NCBI RefSeq assembly: GCF_010093595.1
Contig: NW_022985462.1
Span: forward strand, 132,948-196,947
Source of the DNA: Mytilinidion resinicola
Taxonomy: Eukaryota > Ascomycota > Dothideomycetes > Mytilinidiales > Mytilinidiaceae
Direction of reading: 5' to 3'
DNA: 64,000 bases
Shown here: in pieces, positions 12,338 through 25,902 of the stretch
How positions within the stretch are numbered: the first letter of the stretch is position 1
How the letters are laid out: every line of letters begins with the position of its first letter
Notes under the pieces: generated by a model
What the model was told of the DNA's origin: nothing
The model's database searches: none
Seen by the model: the letters and a program-made list of their open reading frames with translations, nothing else
Program-made: the position numbers and the translations under genes

Positions 12338-15300
12338 TCACTCCTCCGTTAGTGTCTCGTCGTACCGTCCTTTGACACTGGCCTTGCTAGGCTTCTTTCC
12401 AATGTGCAGCAGGCTGAGTCTTTTCCGCACGTTGCCCACTCGGTCGCCGAAGCTCTGATTGCTCGACTGCTCGCTCCTCCCCGTCTCGGGCCTGCGCTCA
12501 CTGCTCTGGCTGCGGTGGCTCTGCGTCTGACTCTTCGCTTGGCTCGGCGCTTGGGTTGCCGGTGGTTGTGGCAGAGACTCATTTGTCGGCGTGTGGTGTA
12601 GGAAACTCAGCCTGTGCTGCTTTCCAGCGTCCTTGCTCCGACTGCGGGATGAGGCCGCGTTGGACTGGGTGTCTTCCTCATCCACAGCGGTCTTGCTGTT
12701 TTGACGCCCCTCTTGTTGTTCACTTACGGATCCTTTCTTCAGGAACGTGAGGCTCAACCTGTTTTTCTGGTGACCAGGGGTAGGTCGCGCATCGGACGAT
12801 GATGTGACATGCGTGCCATTTGTTTGGCTGAGTGGAGCAGCCACGGGGCTAGCACCACGAGAAGGCTCAGAGGCGACAAGCCAAGATGCGGTTGGCGATC
12901 GTAAGAGTGTGTTTTGAGAGCTGGGCGAAAGAGCTGCCAACTCAGCCACAAACGTAGACTCGAAACCTAAGACAATTAGCATTCATCTAAGTGGGTATTT
13001 GCAAGCATGTACATACGTTGCGTTAGGTCTGCTTTAGTGGCCTGGTGAGCAGGCCTAGAGTATAATGTCAAGCAACGTTTCACGACCAGAGCATAATCCA
13101 TCATGGCTACTTTTAGCGCGTTCTCAAGGAGATTTACTGGCTTCTCTTCTTCTTCCTCATCTGGATCGATTTCTGAAGAGTCCCGTTGCTTGGGAAGTAG
13201 GTCGTGATAATTAGCAACACCAGTTTCCGAAATCGGGTCCACTGCTACCATGATCTCGTGCGTGAGGGAAGTGAACACAGAGTCTTCCCCATCAGCAGCT
13301 CTCTTCTCTAATGCCATCAGTTCCACAGCCTTTCGTGTGGTACGCTCGATTGCAGATTGAAGGGGCGTCAATGATATTGTGCCAACAGAAACGATCTCGC
13401 TTCTGCGTAAAATGGTAGGGAAGGCTTCAGCGGTTGTATAAACAGTCTTTTCAACCGTTTGGTCTTTGACGTTTGACTCCCCACCAGTCCGACGCGAAGC
13501 CGTCGTGAAGTGCGAAGGTCTCGAAAGAAGGTAGTAGTCCCGGATAGGTTGCGCAACCTTTGCGCGTTGGTAGATTGGATGAAGTAGATCTTTCTGAGCG
13601 CTGACGGGATATATTTGAAGATACTGTCCTTCCACATCTTCCTCGCCGTTGGCAGCTAGGATTTGAGCCGAAGGATGCTGCTGTTGCATTCGGTCCGTGA
13701 ACGTAGCTAAGCGATCTGTAGGGGATCCTTCAAAGATGAACTGTTTGTCTCGGAGTCCAACCGGGAATCCCAAGCCTTTGTATACTACACGGAAGTACCG
13801 CGGGTTCTGCCTTTCGCCCTTGCCGATGCTTTCGTATATCGTTGCCATGGCTCGCTGAGTTCGTGCAAGCTTGGAAAAGTCAAAGATATTGTGTTCGTAC
13901 TGTGTTGCAAGCTCCATATATGTCCCCAGGGCGTTGTCCCATGACGAGCCGTCCTCATAATATTTAATCATTTTGAAATAAAGTTGCTCCTTTCGCTCGA
14001 ACGAGGTCTGTGAGGGGAAATGTGGGTCGCCAAGGGGGTCTACTGCTGACGTGGGATCCCATTCATAAAGCTCGGCATGGAGACGTAGTGCCAGACCAGC
14101 TTCTGTGAAATTCCCAGCATCGGCTTGCAGATCAACAAGCTGATGAACATATCGAATATAAATGTCTTCTTTCTGCATGTCCTTGAGGAACTCCATGAGG
14201 TGGAGGGTGTCCATGATATGGAACACCTCCCCGACAGCCTCGGTGCTGTGTACTGCTACCAACAAATCAAGCAGCTCATCGATAGTGGTAATAAGATTCT
14301 TGACTGCTAGAAACAATGGGTCGTCCGGTTCCTGTGCGAGTGGCTCGAAGAGGTCGATCAGCTCTCCAATGAAAAGCTTCTGGAGTATGCTCTCCGTTAG
14401 GTGTTTTGATTTGAAGAGTCGGTCAAGACAGTCGATCATCTCCGCCTGTATGAGAGCAAGGTCTTGACTCAATGTCCATTCGCTGACAATCATAGTTTGC
14501 AATACCTCGATGGCAACACTTCGTAGCCCTTCATGGACGCTGAGGCACAGTTCGACAATCGGCGCAACCAAGCCGGGGACGTATTGAACTTGGAACCCGC
14601 CCATCTTCTCAAGTCCATACTGCTTCTTGTCCTCGAGACTAGTTTCCCAACCAATCGCCTCCCAGCTCCTCCGAAGCAGGTCAGCGCCAAGCTCGCGAAC
14701 ATCACCTGCGATCTTCCAAACTGCTCGTCTTTTCTGCTCCGGGAATGTCTCTAAAGCGAGGGCATCGCTCCCCACGAGCTTGAGTAGAGCGTCAAAGAAA
14801 GTCCTCCATAGTTCTGTGTTGAACTGGTCGGCTTCATCGGGGTGAGGGAGAAACGAGTCGATCAGTATGCTTGCAAGTTTTTCCAGAGTCCGCATAGTTG
14901 CCTTGTGGTGGAAAATGTGAACACTCAACCACGATGTAGGAAATGCCTCCCCATCGAGAATTGAGATGTAGACTTGTAAAGTGCTGAACAAAAACTCCGC
15001 AATATCATCTTGAGGCCAATCCAGGTGGATGATGGTCGGCAAGCTTGAAAGTGCCGCCAAAACGGCCGATATCTCGACCAGCGCCTCATCGAAAACAGCT
15101 CCAGTGGTTGTAGACCGAGATAGAAAAGGATACGAAGTGGGGAAGAGTAACGACAGGGTTTTCTTGCTTGACCGAGGGATTGTTTGAATAGCTCGATATG
15201 AATCGACGAGTTTTGGAATATACTCGCACGCTTCTTGTCCAAGGTCTTCCACCTGAGAGGCTACGACAGAGCAACACAGCCGCACCTGGTCTTTCCACTG

Positions 15301-18300
15301 GTCGTTCACTGTGGCTGTCTTTCCCCAATGAGGAGCAAGCCACTTGACGGTGTTGTTGAGAAGGATACGTCGAATATCAGGCAGCTTGAAGACCTCGACC
15401 TGGGCGTAGTGGATGATAAGCACCAATTTGTAAAGAACGAGCTTTCCTTGAGCCGCGGAGCAAGAGTCGATGAAACTGCAAGCCAGCTTCACGATCTCAC
15501 TCGGTGGCAAAGATGGAGAAAGCTCGGGAAGCCAAGTGTGGAAATGTTGGACGACCAAGGTTTTGGTTCCGATGAGAATTGGCGCCGGGTTGGCCATCAG
15601 AGCATCGACGGATTTGAATATGGTGCGAATGTCGTTGGCAAAAGTCGGCTCTCTGGTGGTGATTCCAATTCCGGCTTCCTTCTCTTTCTGCTGTTGCCGC
15701 GCGCTCATGATAAACTTCAAAATGTGGCTTCCTACTTTGAAAGTTGCGCGCAGGCGCCTAGAGCATTCGGGGTCTACTGGGTTAGATAGCAGCCTAGTGT
15801 AGCTTCTGACCAGACAAGAGGTTGCAAAGGGGTAGTTGAACCTTGTCTTAGCATACTGGTCAACAAGTGGACCTAAGTTGAACCGTCGATCATGCACAAT
15901 GCCCAAAACGATGACAAGAGCATTGAACACCAAGTCTTCATGCTCATCACTGCCTGCATATTCCACCAAAATCTCAAACAAGGCGTCGAAAACTTCGTTG
16001 AGTAGCTTGACAATTTCGATCTCGGGAACGAACACAAATCTTTTGAGGAGTGACAGAAGCTCCCCGTTAGCTTGGTCGCGCCACTTGAGGAGGCCGAGCA
16101 GATGCGGATCTTGGGAGTACTTGGTGCTGCAGAGATATGTGCGTAGGTGGAGTGAGGCTACAGGACCTGTGACGGATTCGTCCTTCCTCCGTGAGCTCCA
16201 AGGTAATGCCAGATACGCCCCACGTCCCGCAATCATGCTCGATGTGTACTCATCGTATTTGTACAATGCGAGAGAGTGATCGCCATCACGAATAAAGGCA
16301 TCTTGAGTCCACAGTGGCATCCAACAGAGTGCGAAAGGGAAGCCAGGAGCATCGGCAACGCTCATAACAATATGTGAACCCGGGACATCCTCGGGACTTA
16401 TAGCCAGTCGGACTGTGAGATTCCATCCCTCACCTCGCTCAACTGCAGTCGTCCGCCAAGCTGTGTGGCCTACGCTGTTGCAAGAAGGATAAATGCATCC
16501 ATCAATCCTTTCTCCGTTTGACTTGCGCACTTCGATCGTGAGCTGGAGGTTCGCCATCCCAGAGTGCTGGTTCAGAGGGACAGTCCCAGATTTAGGATGC
16601 GACAGAAAGGCGTTACGAGGCAAGAAAGATTCAGTCAGGGTCAAGTAGATGTCGCTTCTTGACTGGGTGGGAGCTCCCGAGAACCCAATCTTTCGCGTCT
16701 GCTTAATGTTGTGGAGTAGGGTTGGGGTCTTTTGTATTAATGTCTCGGCCTCTGGATTTGCAAACGCTTTGACGTGGACATTCAACCGGTTGACGAGGGG
16801 ACTCTTCTTGTACCTGTTGTTAGGGCTTGGGTATAGCTCTGTCAACACAGCATCCCATTCATCCCCTTCCTCTGAAAGCTCGTCGAAAGGTCCGGCTGGG
16901 GTCCACAGGGTTATGCTTTGCTCAGATTCTGCCTGAGCTTTCATGAGTGCGTCAACTCGTAGAAGCCCAATTGCTACGGTCCGTTTCACAGTTTTCTGGT
17001 CTCTGGACGATGTCCTCGGTTTTGCTGCGGATCCCGGTCGTTCTGCAGCTTGAGCTCGATTCGTGTTGGAGTCCACGCTGGTGGGTCGCTGGTCATTGGT
17101 TATTTTAGCAACGGATTCAGAGTCCTTTCGAGGTTTATGGCCAAACATGACACTTCGTCGCCCGCCTTTGATGCTGCCATATTGAGACGGCTGCAATGGT
17201 GGAGTTGTCTGGCTCGAGGTGCTCTCACGCGGAGCGGCGCTCGAGTTTGCGGTGCTTATTGAGCCGCGGAAAGCTTCGTTTGCTAGGAGCTTAAAAACCA
17301 AGAATAAGCTAGAGCCTGAACCAGCCCCCTCGCCAATGTCTGTAGAGCTCAGACCGACAAAGAGCGCTTTGAGTTTCTCCTCGTTCAAGGCCGTCGCGGT
17401 TCCTTCCTTCGTGAAGAGGTCGACTGAGAATACTTCGGACAAGGGCTTCGGCGCAGAGCCCGGTATCTTGAGGCAGAGATGGATGCTGACCTGGGCTGCC
17501 GAGAGCGTGAAGTCTCCGAGAACATGCCGGATGTTGACGAAAAGGTGGTGCAAGTTATGTTCATCAATATTTTGGACTGGACGTTCGTCGAGCAAGCTCA
17601 TCAGCGATTGGAGCTTGGTGATTTCGATAGCGGAGTCGTCGCCAGTCAGGATTCTGCCTCGCTGCGAGGGGCTACGGACAATGACCTCCCCGCAGAGCAT
17701 CTTGTTGCCTGACACGAGGTCCCACACCGTCAATTCGCGAACTCTCCGGAGCTCCTGCGCTGTCAAAACTTTGTGCAACAGCTGGCGGCGCGCCGTGTCC
17801 AACCGTTGTACCAGGGCCGACATCTTGTCCAACGTGTTATACCTTCTTGCCAAAAGAAGCTCATGTAGCTTCGTCGCATGCCATTCCCTGAGACAAGACG
17901 CAATCTCGTCTACCAATGGCTCTAGCTTCGATGTTGGAGTTTCGTCGCCAATCTTCAGCATTGGAACTGGAGCCGGAGGTCGAGGCGCGTTCGCGTCGCG
18001 CGAGCCGACAGAAACGGGGGAGAGAGGCAGCGCGAGCTGCTGCAGATGGTCGGAACGCGCTGTCCATTGCGATCCATAGCTCCCGGTGCGATTCTTGGAG
18101 GAGCGTTTTCTTGAGAGCGGGCGTGACGCTACAGAGGGCAGAATCGAGATGGGCTCAGGCTTAGAGGTTTGCTTCACCCGCGATGCTCCCATGCCAGAGG
18201 CAGAAGACGTACCGGGGCTCTCGGACGGCGTGATGATGCCGTTGGTGTGCTGCTCGACATGGCTTGTTCGAGAGCTGGCAGCGACGTCGGCGCTGTGTCC

Positions 18301-18588
18301 TGGGGCCTGTCCGTCCCCAAGCACCTCGCGGACCTCGACACAGCAGCGCGGGAAGATGCCAGAGAAGACACGAGCCTCGAGCGTCTGTCCCTTGACGCTT
18401 GTCAGGCCGGCCAGCAGCGACGGAGGCGCAACCAAATATCCGCGATACCAGGCGCCATCCCGCCCTCCCTGCTCAATTATGTACAGTTCATCGCCGATTT
18501 CGAGGGGGAGGTCGGCGGAGGCGGAGGGCGAGAAGGGATAGATGCAAACTGCAAAGGCAATTCGCGGGAGAGGTCTCCAGCCGGGCAT
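12338..18588 (-). CDS. DCK1: DOCK-family guanine nucleotide exchange factor (DCK1-like)
   Basis: Two exons, 18588-13017 and 12966-12338, giving 2066 aa; the donor GTATGT splits an Arg codon and the frame continues as FESTFVAELAAL. Order of parts: an N-terminal SH3-like segment (residues ~8-85, with GDELYIIEQGGRDGAWYRGY); a Ser/Pro-rich linker; a DHR-1/C2-like region (about 600-800, NDIYLTLTESF-type strands in SRSDIYLTLTESFLPR); a long helical middle; a DHR-2/Ded_cyto region (about 1480-1850, with YYEDGSSWDNALGTYMELA and RYFRVVYKGLGFP); and a Ser/Gln-rich basic tail of ~200 residues. Yeast Dck1 with its ELMO partner Lmo1 activates Rho5 in oxidative stress and mitophagy signalling. The DOCK assignment is firm; orthology to DCK1 is inferred because fungi usually carry one such gene. 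Confidence 0.9.
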
Positions 18589-19955
18589 GGCACCTGTCGC
18601 GCTATGTAGAGACGTGTCGGCGCAAAACCATTACGGGTCGAAATGGGGGCCTATTCGAGCAGGATTGCCTAAGATGTTCGGGAGGGCGATTATAGCGCGT
18701 TGTGAAGGATGCCCCTGATGACGATAGGGTACGGAAGGATGGGCGGAGACGGTGGAGAGGGCGGCGAAGCTGGACGAGCAAGACAGTTTGCGGGCGCGGG
18801 CGAGGGCGAGCCTGGGCAGGGCAGCGGGCAACGGGCAACGGGCGCGTTATCGAGGTAAGACTGCAGGCTGGCAGGTTTGTGTGATCGAATTGCGCTGGTG
18901 CGACCGCTTTTCGACATAAAACAGTAAAACGTTCACGGGGTCCACCTGGGCATGCGCTAGGGTGTTCCTGCAGGAGCTTGGCATGAAACGCTGCGCTTCC
19001 TGCGAGCTGCTATGTATTTGCTGTCTATGTGTAGTTATATCGAGGCACTCGAAGCTCTCGTGCTGGACGTCGTCTTGGTGGTTGGCTCTACACACTGCAG
19101 CCTCTTCACCGCCAACTCCCACGAGACCTCCGCGTGGCAGCCGTGGAATCGAGCACCTCAAGCGGCGCCCTGGTGCGACCCACGGCGCTCCCCCGGCCAG
19201 GACGCAGAGTGAGACTGCATCTTTGCAGACAGCTCTGCAAGGTACCCTGCGCAGCAACGCTCCGATGTCAGCAGCGCCATTATCGTGGCCGTTCTGGCCC
19301 TCCTGTTGTGCCTCCACGGTGCGTCTGGCAGCCCTGGAGGAGTCTCCCGGCCCCCGTATTGGCCAATTTCTTTACGCTGATCACCAAAACGGCCTGCCAA
19401 TAGGTGTCGTGGAATATCATGTTGGTGTGCCTGATCTGCTGCCCCTGACCTGATCCGGCTAACCATGTTTTCTTTTTCCACTTGCAGATTCACCGCTAGA
19501 GGCTGCTCGTGAAGAAGACACTGCTCTTTCGTTTTCACGTAGCAGGAGGGTCAATAGTCGAGCTCGGTCAGACTGCGCCATCTCTCTTCGTGCCTGGGTG
19601 GTGTTTATACATCCAAAAGGACTGCCGTCGTCAAACAGCGGAAGTTAGTCAGATCGATTCATCATCACGTGATACCTTGCCAAAACCAATATCTAGAGAA
19701 CTTCTAGGCAATGTTGATTTGAAAGGGTAATTGTGGGAATGTGTACTAGAGCGCACTTTGAATAACTGAACAATTATAGTAATAGGATTGTCAGAAGGTC
19801 CTCCTGGTGGATCGATAAGTCTTAGTAGCGCCAACAGAAATCGCGACAGAGCGCGTAAATACTGTACAGTGTTTATCCTAGCTTTTGATGAATCCCTCTT
19901 TCCAGTGAAGCAAGATACACGATTCCAACTACGGTCTTAATGCTTCACCGAGGTC
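18589..19955. other. intergenic region with no accepted gene
   Basis: About 1.4 kb between two minus-strand genes. It should include the DCK1 promoter. One plus-strand frame near 19260-19375 encodes a hydrophobic segment (SSAIIVAVLALLLCLHG) that looks like a transmembrane helix, but a stop lies upstream and there is no ATG in that frame, so no intact gene could be built. Confidence 0.4.
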
Positions 19956-21493
19956 TCACAGTCTAGATCCAATGGCAGCCTCACTTGCCTTCAAGCTCCC
20001 TACGACAGCTAGACAGACTAGTGGAGTGATTGCATACGATATCTGTCCCACAAATTAGTTCATGAAGCTTCGTTCCCCACAGTATATGGAACTCACAGTA
20101 AGAAATTTCGCAATCGCCATCTTTTCTCTTTCTTCGGATTCATTAACATCCGCAAGGGCAACCAGAATCATTGCTGGCGGCCCAGCTGGCATCAGCATCA
20201 TGGCAAACCACAGAATTGGATCCGCGTCCAAAAAGCCAGTTCTTTTAGCAACAGCCCATATGATTGGGATGCTGATTCTGAGTGAAGTTCAGCGGAAAGT
20301 AGCAAAGGATGAGGTTGAAGAAGAACTTACAGCGGCCAGAGAATAAATCGAACGAACGTAATAAACGTCATACTCCTCCATGGCACAGCACCGCTCTCTT
20401 CTCCTTTCTTCATCTTGCGCAGACTTTGGCTCAACTTTACGCCAACCACGATGATCTGTAAGGAGGCGAAGAGGTCACCGATATTCTTAATGCCTGCCGT
20501 CAGCCATGCGTTCAAGTATCCACCATGGTTGGTATCGCTGAAGAACAAGCGGTGGAGAGCCGGAACAAGACCGATGAGCGCTCCAAGCAGAGCGCCGATG
20601 AGCGGAGGGTTGATGAAAGCATATATGACTTTTGCTACCTCTTGAGCCCAGTTTGGCATGCGGTCCCAGTAATGTCTCCCCCTCTTGTAACCCTCGCGTT
20701 CGGCTTGGCAGCTCTTCTGGATCAAAGCACGCGGAAGGAGGGAGGTTTCCTCATCAACGAAAACCTGCATGGCGTCTTCTCGTGTTCTGCCTTCGCTACC
20801 TTCTCGTTGATGGCCACCATTGGGTGCGTTATCCTCGGTCGTGGTACCCGGAACTGGCATTGGCGCATTCTCAACGTCTTCCTCTCGCTGGTCGAACGGA
20901 TAATCATGTGATCCTGGGTGCTCTTGATCGGGCTTGGCACTGTCGTCCTTCGTTGCGTCTTCGTCATGCGGTCGGAGAAGCCTGGGGCCGAGAGCAAACG
21001 TCAGGCTGTTAGAGACCATGCTATTCACCAAGAAGTACGATTTGGCTCGATTGATGGCTGCGGATGAAGTGTCGCTGTCGCCCATCAGGATGGAGTTGAG
21101 TATACCCGTGGATTCAAGAGATTGGACCAACAGAAGTGGTAACGACGTCGTGTTGTTGAAAGCGAGAGCTGGAGTAACCCATGCAGGCAGCTTAAAAACG
21201 CGGGTAGCAAAGACGCCGAGCAGCATTGAGAGTAGGTTGTAGACAACTGCCCAAAGGAGTACAGGAAGGTATCTGACACCGGTATCCAAATGCAATTCGG
21301 CGCCCACATTGGTGATCAGCAAAGCGGGCAGAAACATACACACGCATGTCCGTGATACTTCTTTCGCAGAGTCGCCTGAGAGCAGATTGAATTGCGCCGC
21401 CAGCACACCAAAGAATATGGTTAGAAGGACGGCAATTGAAGCCTGTAAAGCTCCCAAGAAGGGGGTGACAATCTCAGACACGTCCATACCCAT
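19956..21493 (-). CDS. membrane transport protein, auxin efflux carrier (PIN-like) family
   Basis: Three exons, 21493-20331, 20277-20097, 20042-19956, about 476 aa. The start is the ATG of MGMDVSEIVTPF; the frame is open a little upstream but has no earlier ATG. Topology is typical of Mem_trans (PF03547): about five N-terminal helices (e.g. LQASIAVLLTIFFGVLAAQF), a hydrophilic central loop (~170-280, with repeated acidic residues) and about five C-terminal helices, with exon 2 giving WFAMMLMPAGPPAMILVALA. The PAGPPAM loop is characteristic of the fungal branch. Fungal members are placed in the ER or vacuolar membrane; their substrate is not established, and an auxin role should not be assumed. 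Confidence 0.88.
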
Positions 21494-22481
21494 GATTAAG
21501 ACCGAAGACACGCGTGGGGTTGCCAAAAGAGTGAGAGACAGTTCTCAAAAAGGGAGGGCTTTCAGACGTGAGGAGGGTGTAGAGACTTGGCTCGCAACTA
21601 TTCTAGCGCAGGGCTTGTAAAGGAGGGCTACTTCCGGATCACGACTGGAATCGTTGATTCAAAGGCTCCATCGTCGTAATGCTTCGAAGGCAGAATCCGG
21701 CGATTTAGAAAAGGTTAATGCTGTGACGTAGGTGTTGAAACCACCCGGGCCATGATGAGACTAGTGCGCATACCGAAAAACGTTTGTTTTGCCGTCCGGG
21801 ACCCTCATTGGTTTGAGAGTTCACATCACGTGGTAGTTACAGCTATTCCATAGCAGACGACAGCAATACCTTACTCATATATAGACACCTTACTGAAACG
21901 ATGAATTGCATGTTGTATTTTTGATAGTCATAGTTGCAACATTTGACTCGGTTTACTGTTCTCGATCACGTGAGCTTTTCGTCCAGTCAAGAACTTAAAG
22001 CTACCTCCTACCATCAACCATCAACTATCTTCCAAGACGTCCGAGCTCTGTCACCGTCAACTTTCATTATGATAAACCTCGGGAGAAACCCGAAGCTATG
22101 AATCCCAATTCTTATATATTGAGCATATCCGATGTCTCATTCAACCCATGACGCATCCCAACGACGGAGAGATGTACTCGTGAAGTGATCAGTATCCTTC
22201 TAGTTCCGCTAGCATCAATCTACTGAAAACCGGTGGGCACATCTGCTTCTCAGTATTAGCTTGCCTAGAGTATTTCACCGATATCGGAGTTCTACCTTAC
22301 AGCATCCTTATCTTCTTATGACTCATGAAAGACAGGCAGGTTGCCTTATGCTTGTAGTTATCGGCAATTGAAGTTTTCCCTTTTCATCAACACCGCAATT
22401 CGTTGTGAATAAAGACTCGTGCAGAACTCCCAAACAAGCTACCGCGACATCAAAGCTCCTTGAGCAACTCCATCAATCACA
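21494..22481. other. divergent intergenic region
   Basis: About 1 kb between the divergently transcribed transporter and acetyltransferase genes. It is relatively AT-rich and has no ORF of note. It should hold both promoters. Confidence 0.5.
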
Positions 22482-23181
22482 ATGCCAGATCCTCAAAATG
22501 ACTCTCTACTACCATCTGAGCCAGCTCAAGCAACTTTCCACTTTCGCCCAGCAACCCTCTCGGATCTCCCTGCACTCGTCAATCTCATAGACCTCTCCAT
22601 CCGCCAGCTATCCGTCGGCCACTACACACCCTCCCAAATCGAAGGCTCCATTGGCTTCATATTCGCGCCGGACACTCTCCTTATCGACGACGGGACCTAT
22701 TTCATCATCTACCCTTCCACCCAACCAGAGGTGATTGCCGCAGCTGGAGGGTGGAGCTTCAGGAAGACGCTTTACGGCGGCGATAGAGCGCCTGGTATGC
22801 CTTCCCTATGATCTCTCACTCACCTTCCTCTTACTACCATGTTCACTCAAACACCACGTCAGGTCCAAACCAGGTTCTCCAATACACTAACTTCCCCCAG
22901 GCCGTCTCCCCGCCCGCCGCGACCCCGCCACGGACCGCGCAAGCATCCGCGCCATCTTCACGCATCCGGAGTGGTCCCGCCGCGGCCTGGGCAGTAAGAT
23001 GCTGCGGTACTGCGAGGAAGCGGCGCGCGCGGGCGGTTTTCAGAGGCTGGAGATGGGAAGCACGCTCACGGGGGTGAAGTTGTACGAGAAGTGTGGGTAT
23101 GTGCGGAGTGGGGTGGAGGATGTGGCGAAGTTGGGCAATGGGGATAGTCTAAGAATTGTGCATTTAAACAAAGATTTATAA
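22482..23181 (+). CDS. GNAT-family N-acetyltransferase
   Basis: Two exons, 22482-22794 and 22901-23181, 197 aa; the intron splits a Gly codon. The N-terminal part FHFRPATLSDLPALVNLIDLS is a typical GNAT strand-helix start. Exon 2 carries motif A: SIRAIFTHPEWSRRGLG followed by GSKMLRYCEEAA, where RRGLGS is the acetyl-CoA pyrophosphate loop (Q/RxxGxG/A). Then comes GVKLYEKCGYVRSG, the usual motif B with Tyr. Stand-alone GNATs acetylate small amines or protein N-termini; no substrate can be inferred from sequence or neighbours. Confidence 0.9.
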
Positions 23182-23414
23182 ACTTTTCTACGGGACTAGA
23201 GCCTCAGGCCGCCTGGCGGGCTAAGGTAGGTCTCTAGGACATGACTCGAAGGAAAGCCAACCAACTTGAATACGACAATTTACCTTCCTTATCCTTGAAG
23301 TAGTATGCAGGCTTCGACACGTGGCCAAGAGGCTGCGTTGCTAGCGCATCATACATACCTCATGACGGTTGATGACTTTTACGACTCCCTTCCTCTCGTT
23401 CTGAAATCCGGCCA

Positions 23415-25855
23415 TCAGAAGAGCGCACATGTTGGTTCCTTAACTGGACAGTTGAACGCCTCTCTAAAGCCTCGTAAGTTCGCCAAAGTTCCCTAAGTGG
23501 AGGTCAGTTAATCACATTCTCTCGAAACTAGATCGTTGATCACTTACATCAACTCGGACGTCGTACGGCGGGTGGAATAAATCCATTTTCGATGACCGAG
23601 CGCACCACGGACTGGCATAGCTAAGCATGAATAGCTAGAATGGGTAAGCACGAATATTATGGGCTGATAAGAACAATACACCTGCTCTTTGGTATACTCT
23701 TGGAGGTCGGGCGGGGCTTTGTCTGGATTTTCCTTGTCGAGCTTCTTCCAGGCGGCAAATGCAGCCTTCAGACCGCCAGTATCTGCGAGAATCTCTGGCA
23801 GCATCCGCTCGCCGTAGACCCTCAGCCGACTTGAGCTTAAGGGGTCATTGAAGGCATTGTATTGCTTCACGAAGCAACTTGTACGTTCGTTGAGCTTTTT
23901 TTCTGTTTCGTTCTTCCACGTGAAGGCGTGGCCATGACGATCGAAATGTACCCCTTCATTGTCAAAACCTGTGAAGGCGTCAGTACCGAGTAGTCGTAGG
24001 TTCGTAAAAGGTAGAGCACCATACCATGAAACATTTCGTGGCCAGCAAGGGCGCCTGTTCGGGAATACGATATGTACTGCGGCAAAGAAGGATCCGTATC
24101 CATTACGCAGGCGGCCGCTGGAAGATGGAAAGAGTTCTCAGTGGTGCCATAAACTGCATTGACAGTCGTAATATGAAACGGCGGTGGCCAATCCCATGCA
24201 TTAGGATCGGATGGTTTGCCCAGCCCTGACCATTCCTTCTTCACCTTGAATCTTCCCGAGTTCACGGTGTTATCGAAAAATGTTGAGTTCGTCACGACGA
24301 GTCCGGAATAATGTTGCTTGAGGTCGTCGGCGTTCATGATGTCGGGGCTGGTCGAGTATCCAATATGTTGGCGCATGATGTTGGCCTTTTGAATTGCCTC
24401 GTCCTGTGCAGCCTTATTAATCCACTTAGCTCGTCCAAGGGCCGTCTTGAGTTCGTCTTTGACATCTCCCACGATGCGATCTGCATAATCCTTTGCCTCC
24501 TGGGAGAAGTTTGCCTTCTGGGCATAAAAGTGATCGAAGGTTAGGCCCAGAGTATCCTGGGCAACTGTGATGCAGGTTTTCCATCGGTCTTGGCCCCACC
24601 ATTGGTATGAATCCTCTAGTCCTGCATACTGGAATGAGCCGTGGTACGCTTCGGTAGCCCTCCATATGAAATACCGATGAAGCGTGTCATTGGGCGTTTT
24701 GTTGATGAGTTGGGAAAGAGACTTCATGAAGTCTAGCGACCGAACAATAACACGATTTGTGCTGAAGTCTGACGGGCCCAACGCGGATACGATGCGGCTA
24801 ATCGATATTTGCGGGAGTAGCTCATCGGTTTCTTTAATCGTGTGGGGATTGTAGGAGATGGTTTTTCCTTTGATATGAGATAAAGTCTAAAGCTCATCCG
24901 TGAAGTTGAAGATCCTGTCAGTATCGGCCTCGCTGCCAAACAGCTGCCATTGTTCTTTAGACAATATCTTTTCTGCTTTCAGCGCCGATATGCCTCGCCT
25001 AATGACCCTTTGCGGGCTCGAGATTGTCGTGTAGGGGCCAATATAAACAGCAGTCGATTTAGGATGTCGCTCGTCGGCCTATATGATGTGTGAGAGTGAG
25101 CGACCTCGACCGCACAAATAGAGCTGTTACACTAACCGCAACTGAGATGGAGGCTAGTGCTTCGATTCCATTTTCCAAAAGCAACAAGACCATGTCAGTA
25201 ACATTGCGTTTAGATATTTGGCCCAGCAGTGACTTTAGCGGAGCAAGACCAGCTTTCTTAGTAGTAGTCTCATCCATACAAGCGGCATACGCATCCTGGA
25301 GCTGCTTGAAATTCTCCTGGTTTGTGACCGAGCCGTCCCCCGAAAATGGGGACTCGAGGATTTCCCTGGAGAGTAGTTCGACTTCACGCTGCTTGACACC
25401 CCACGGGTCAATGTCATCATCCGTCTGGTTGGGTCCAAGGTGGTAGAGATACGTTAGCAGACGCTCAAAACGACAAGGCTGTGGCAGACAGTGAATCCCT
25501 TTGTCTAGTCCGTATACAGTACTACTAGGCTTTAATTCTAGGCACACCAGTATACTAGCTTTGCCTGAGTCCTCTGCATAGGACTTGACATCAAGCCTAG
25601 AAATTTAAAACCTCACGGAGGTACCTCGAGCAGTGGCAAACGAGTGTGCACAAATTTATGGCATGTCCCACTTATCATTCACTGAATCCTCTACACATGT
25701 ATTCGTATGGCTTTTTACAAGGATCAATCTTCTTGTAGTCGGGATGGCGATTGTGAAGAATTTCGTTCGCCGCGCGAGCACACGTATCAGATGTGCAAAT
25801 TGCTGCTGGTGTCGACCCTTTAGTGGACAAGGGGGCGGAGAGTGTGGTTGGGGCC

Positions 25856-25886
<31 letters not shown>

Positions 25887-25902
25887 TGGTAGAGGCCTTC
25901 AT
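23415..25902 (-). pseudogene. broken M13 (neprilysin-type) secreted metallopeptidase
   Basis: The reading starts at 25902 with a signal peptide (ASTSLVLVLALALAAPTTLSA) and a Cys-rich mature N-terminus ending in EYMCRGFSE. The 3' half is well preserved: NAVY (the NAxY substrate motif), zinc site GHEMFHG (HExxH), third ligand region PEILADTGGLK (ExxxD) and the family C-terminus with FNCPVKEPTC, stopping at 23415. Introns in this half are canonical, including one that splits the Gly after HEMFH. Two lesions are visible. Near 25677-25680 the frame is lost after CRGFSE and resumes one base on as DKWDMP, followed by more stops. At 24887-24889 there is an in-frame TAG between NFTDEL and TLSHIKGK. 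M13 enzymes cleave extracellular peptides. It could still be expressed as a shortened product, but as read it is disabled. Confidence 0.75.

Noticed and set aside
11922..12341. 139-residue minus-strand ORF between RRP12 and DCK1
   Set aside because: It lies in the expected 3' UTR of DCK1, has no intron or family signal and irregular composition.
17219..18079. 286-residue plus-strand ORF
   Set aside because: It is antisense to the DCK1 N-terminal coding region, has no family resemblance and is explained by codon use of the real gene.
18962..19453. Plus-strand ORF of 163 residues and a hydrophobic stretch in another frame
   Set aside because: A transmembrane-like segment is present but in a frame without a start and with a nearby stop. 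No splice pattern joined the frames convincingly.
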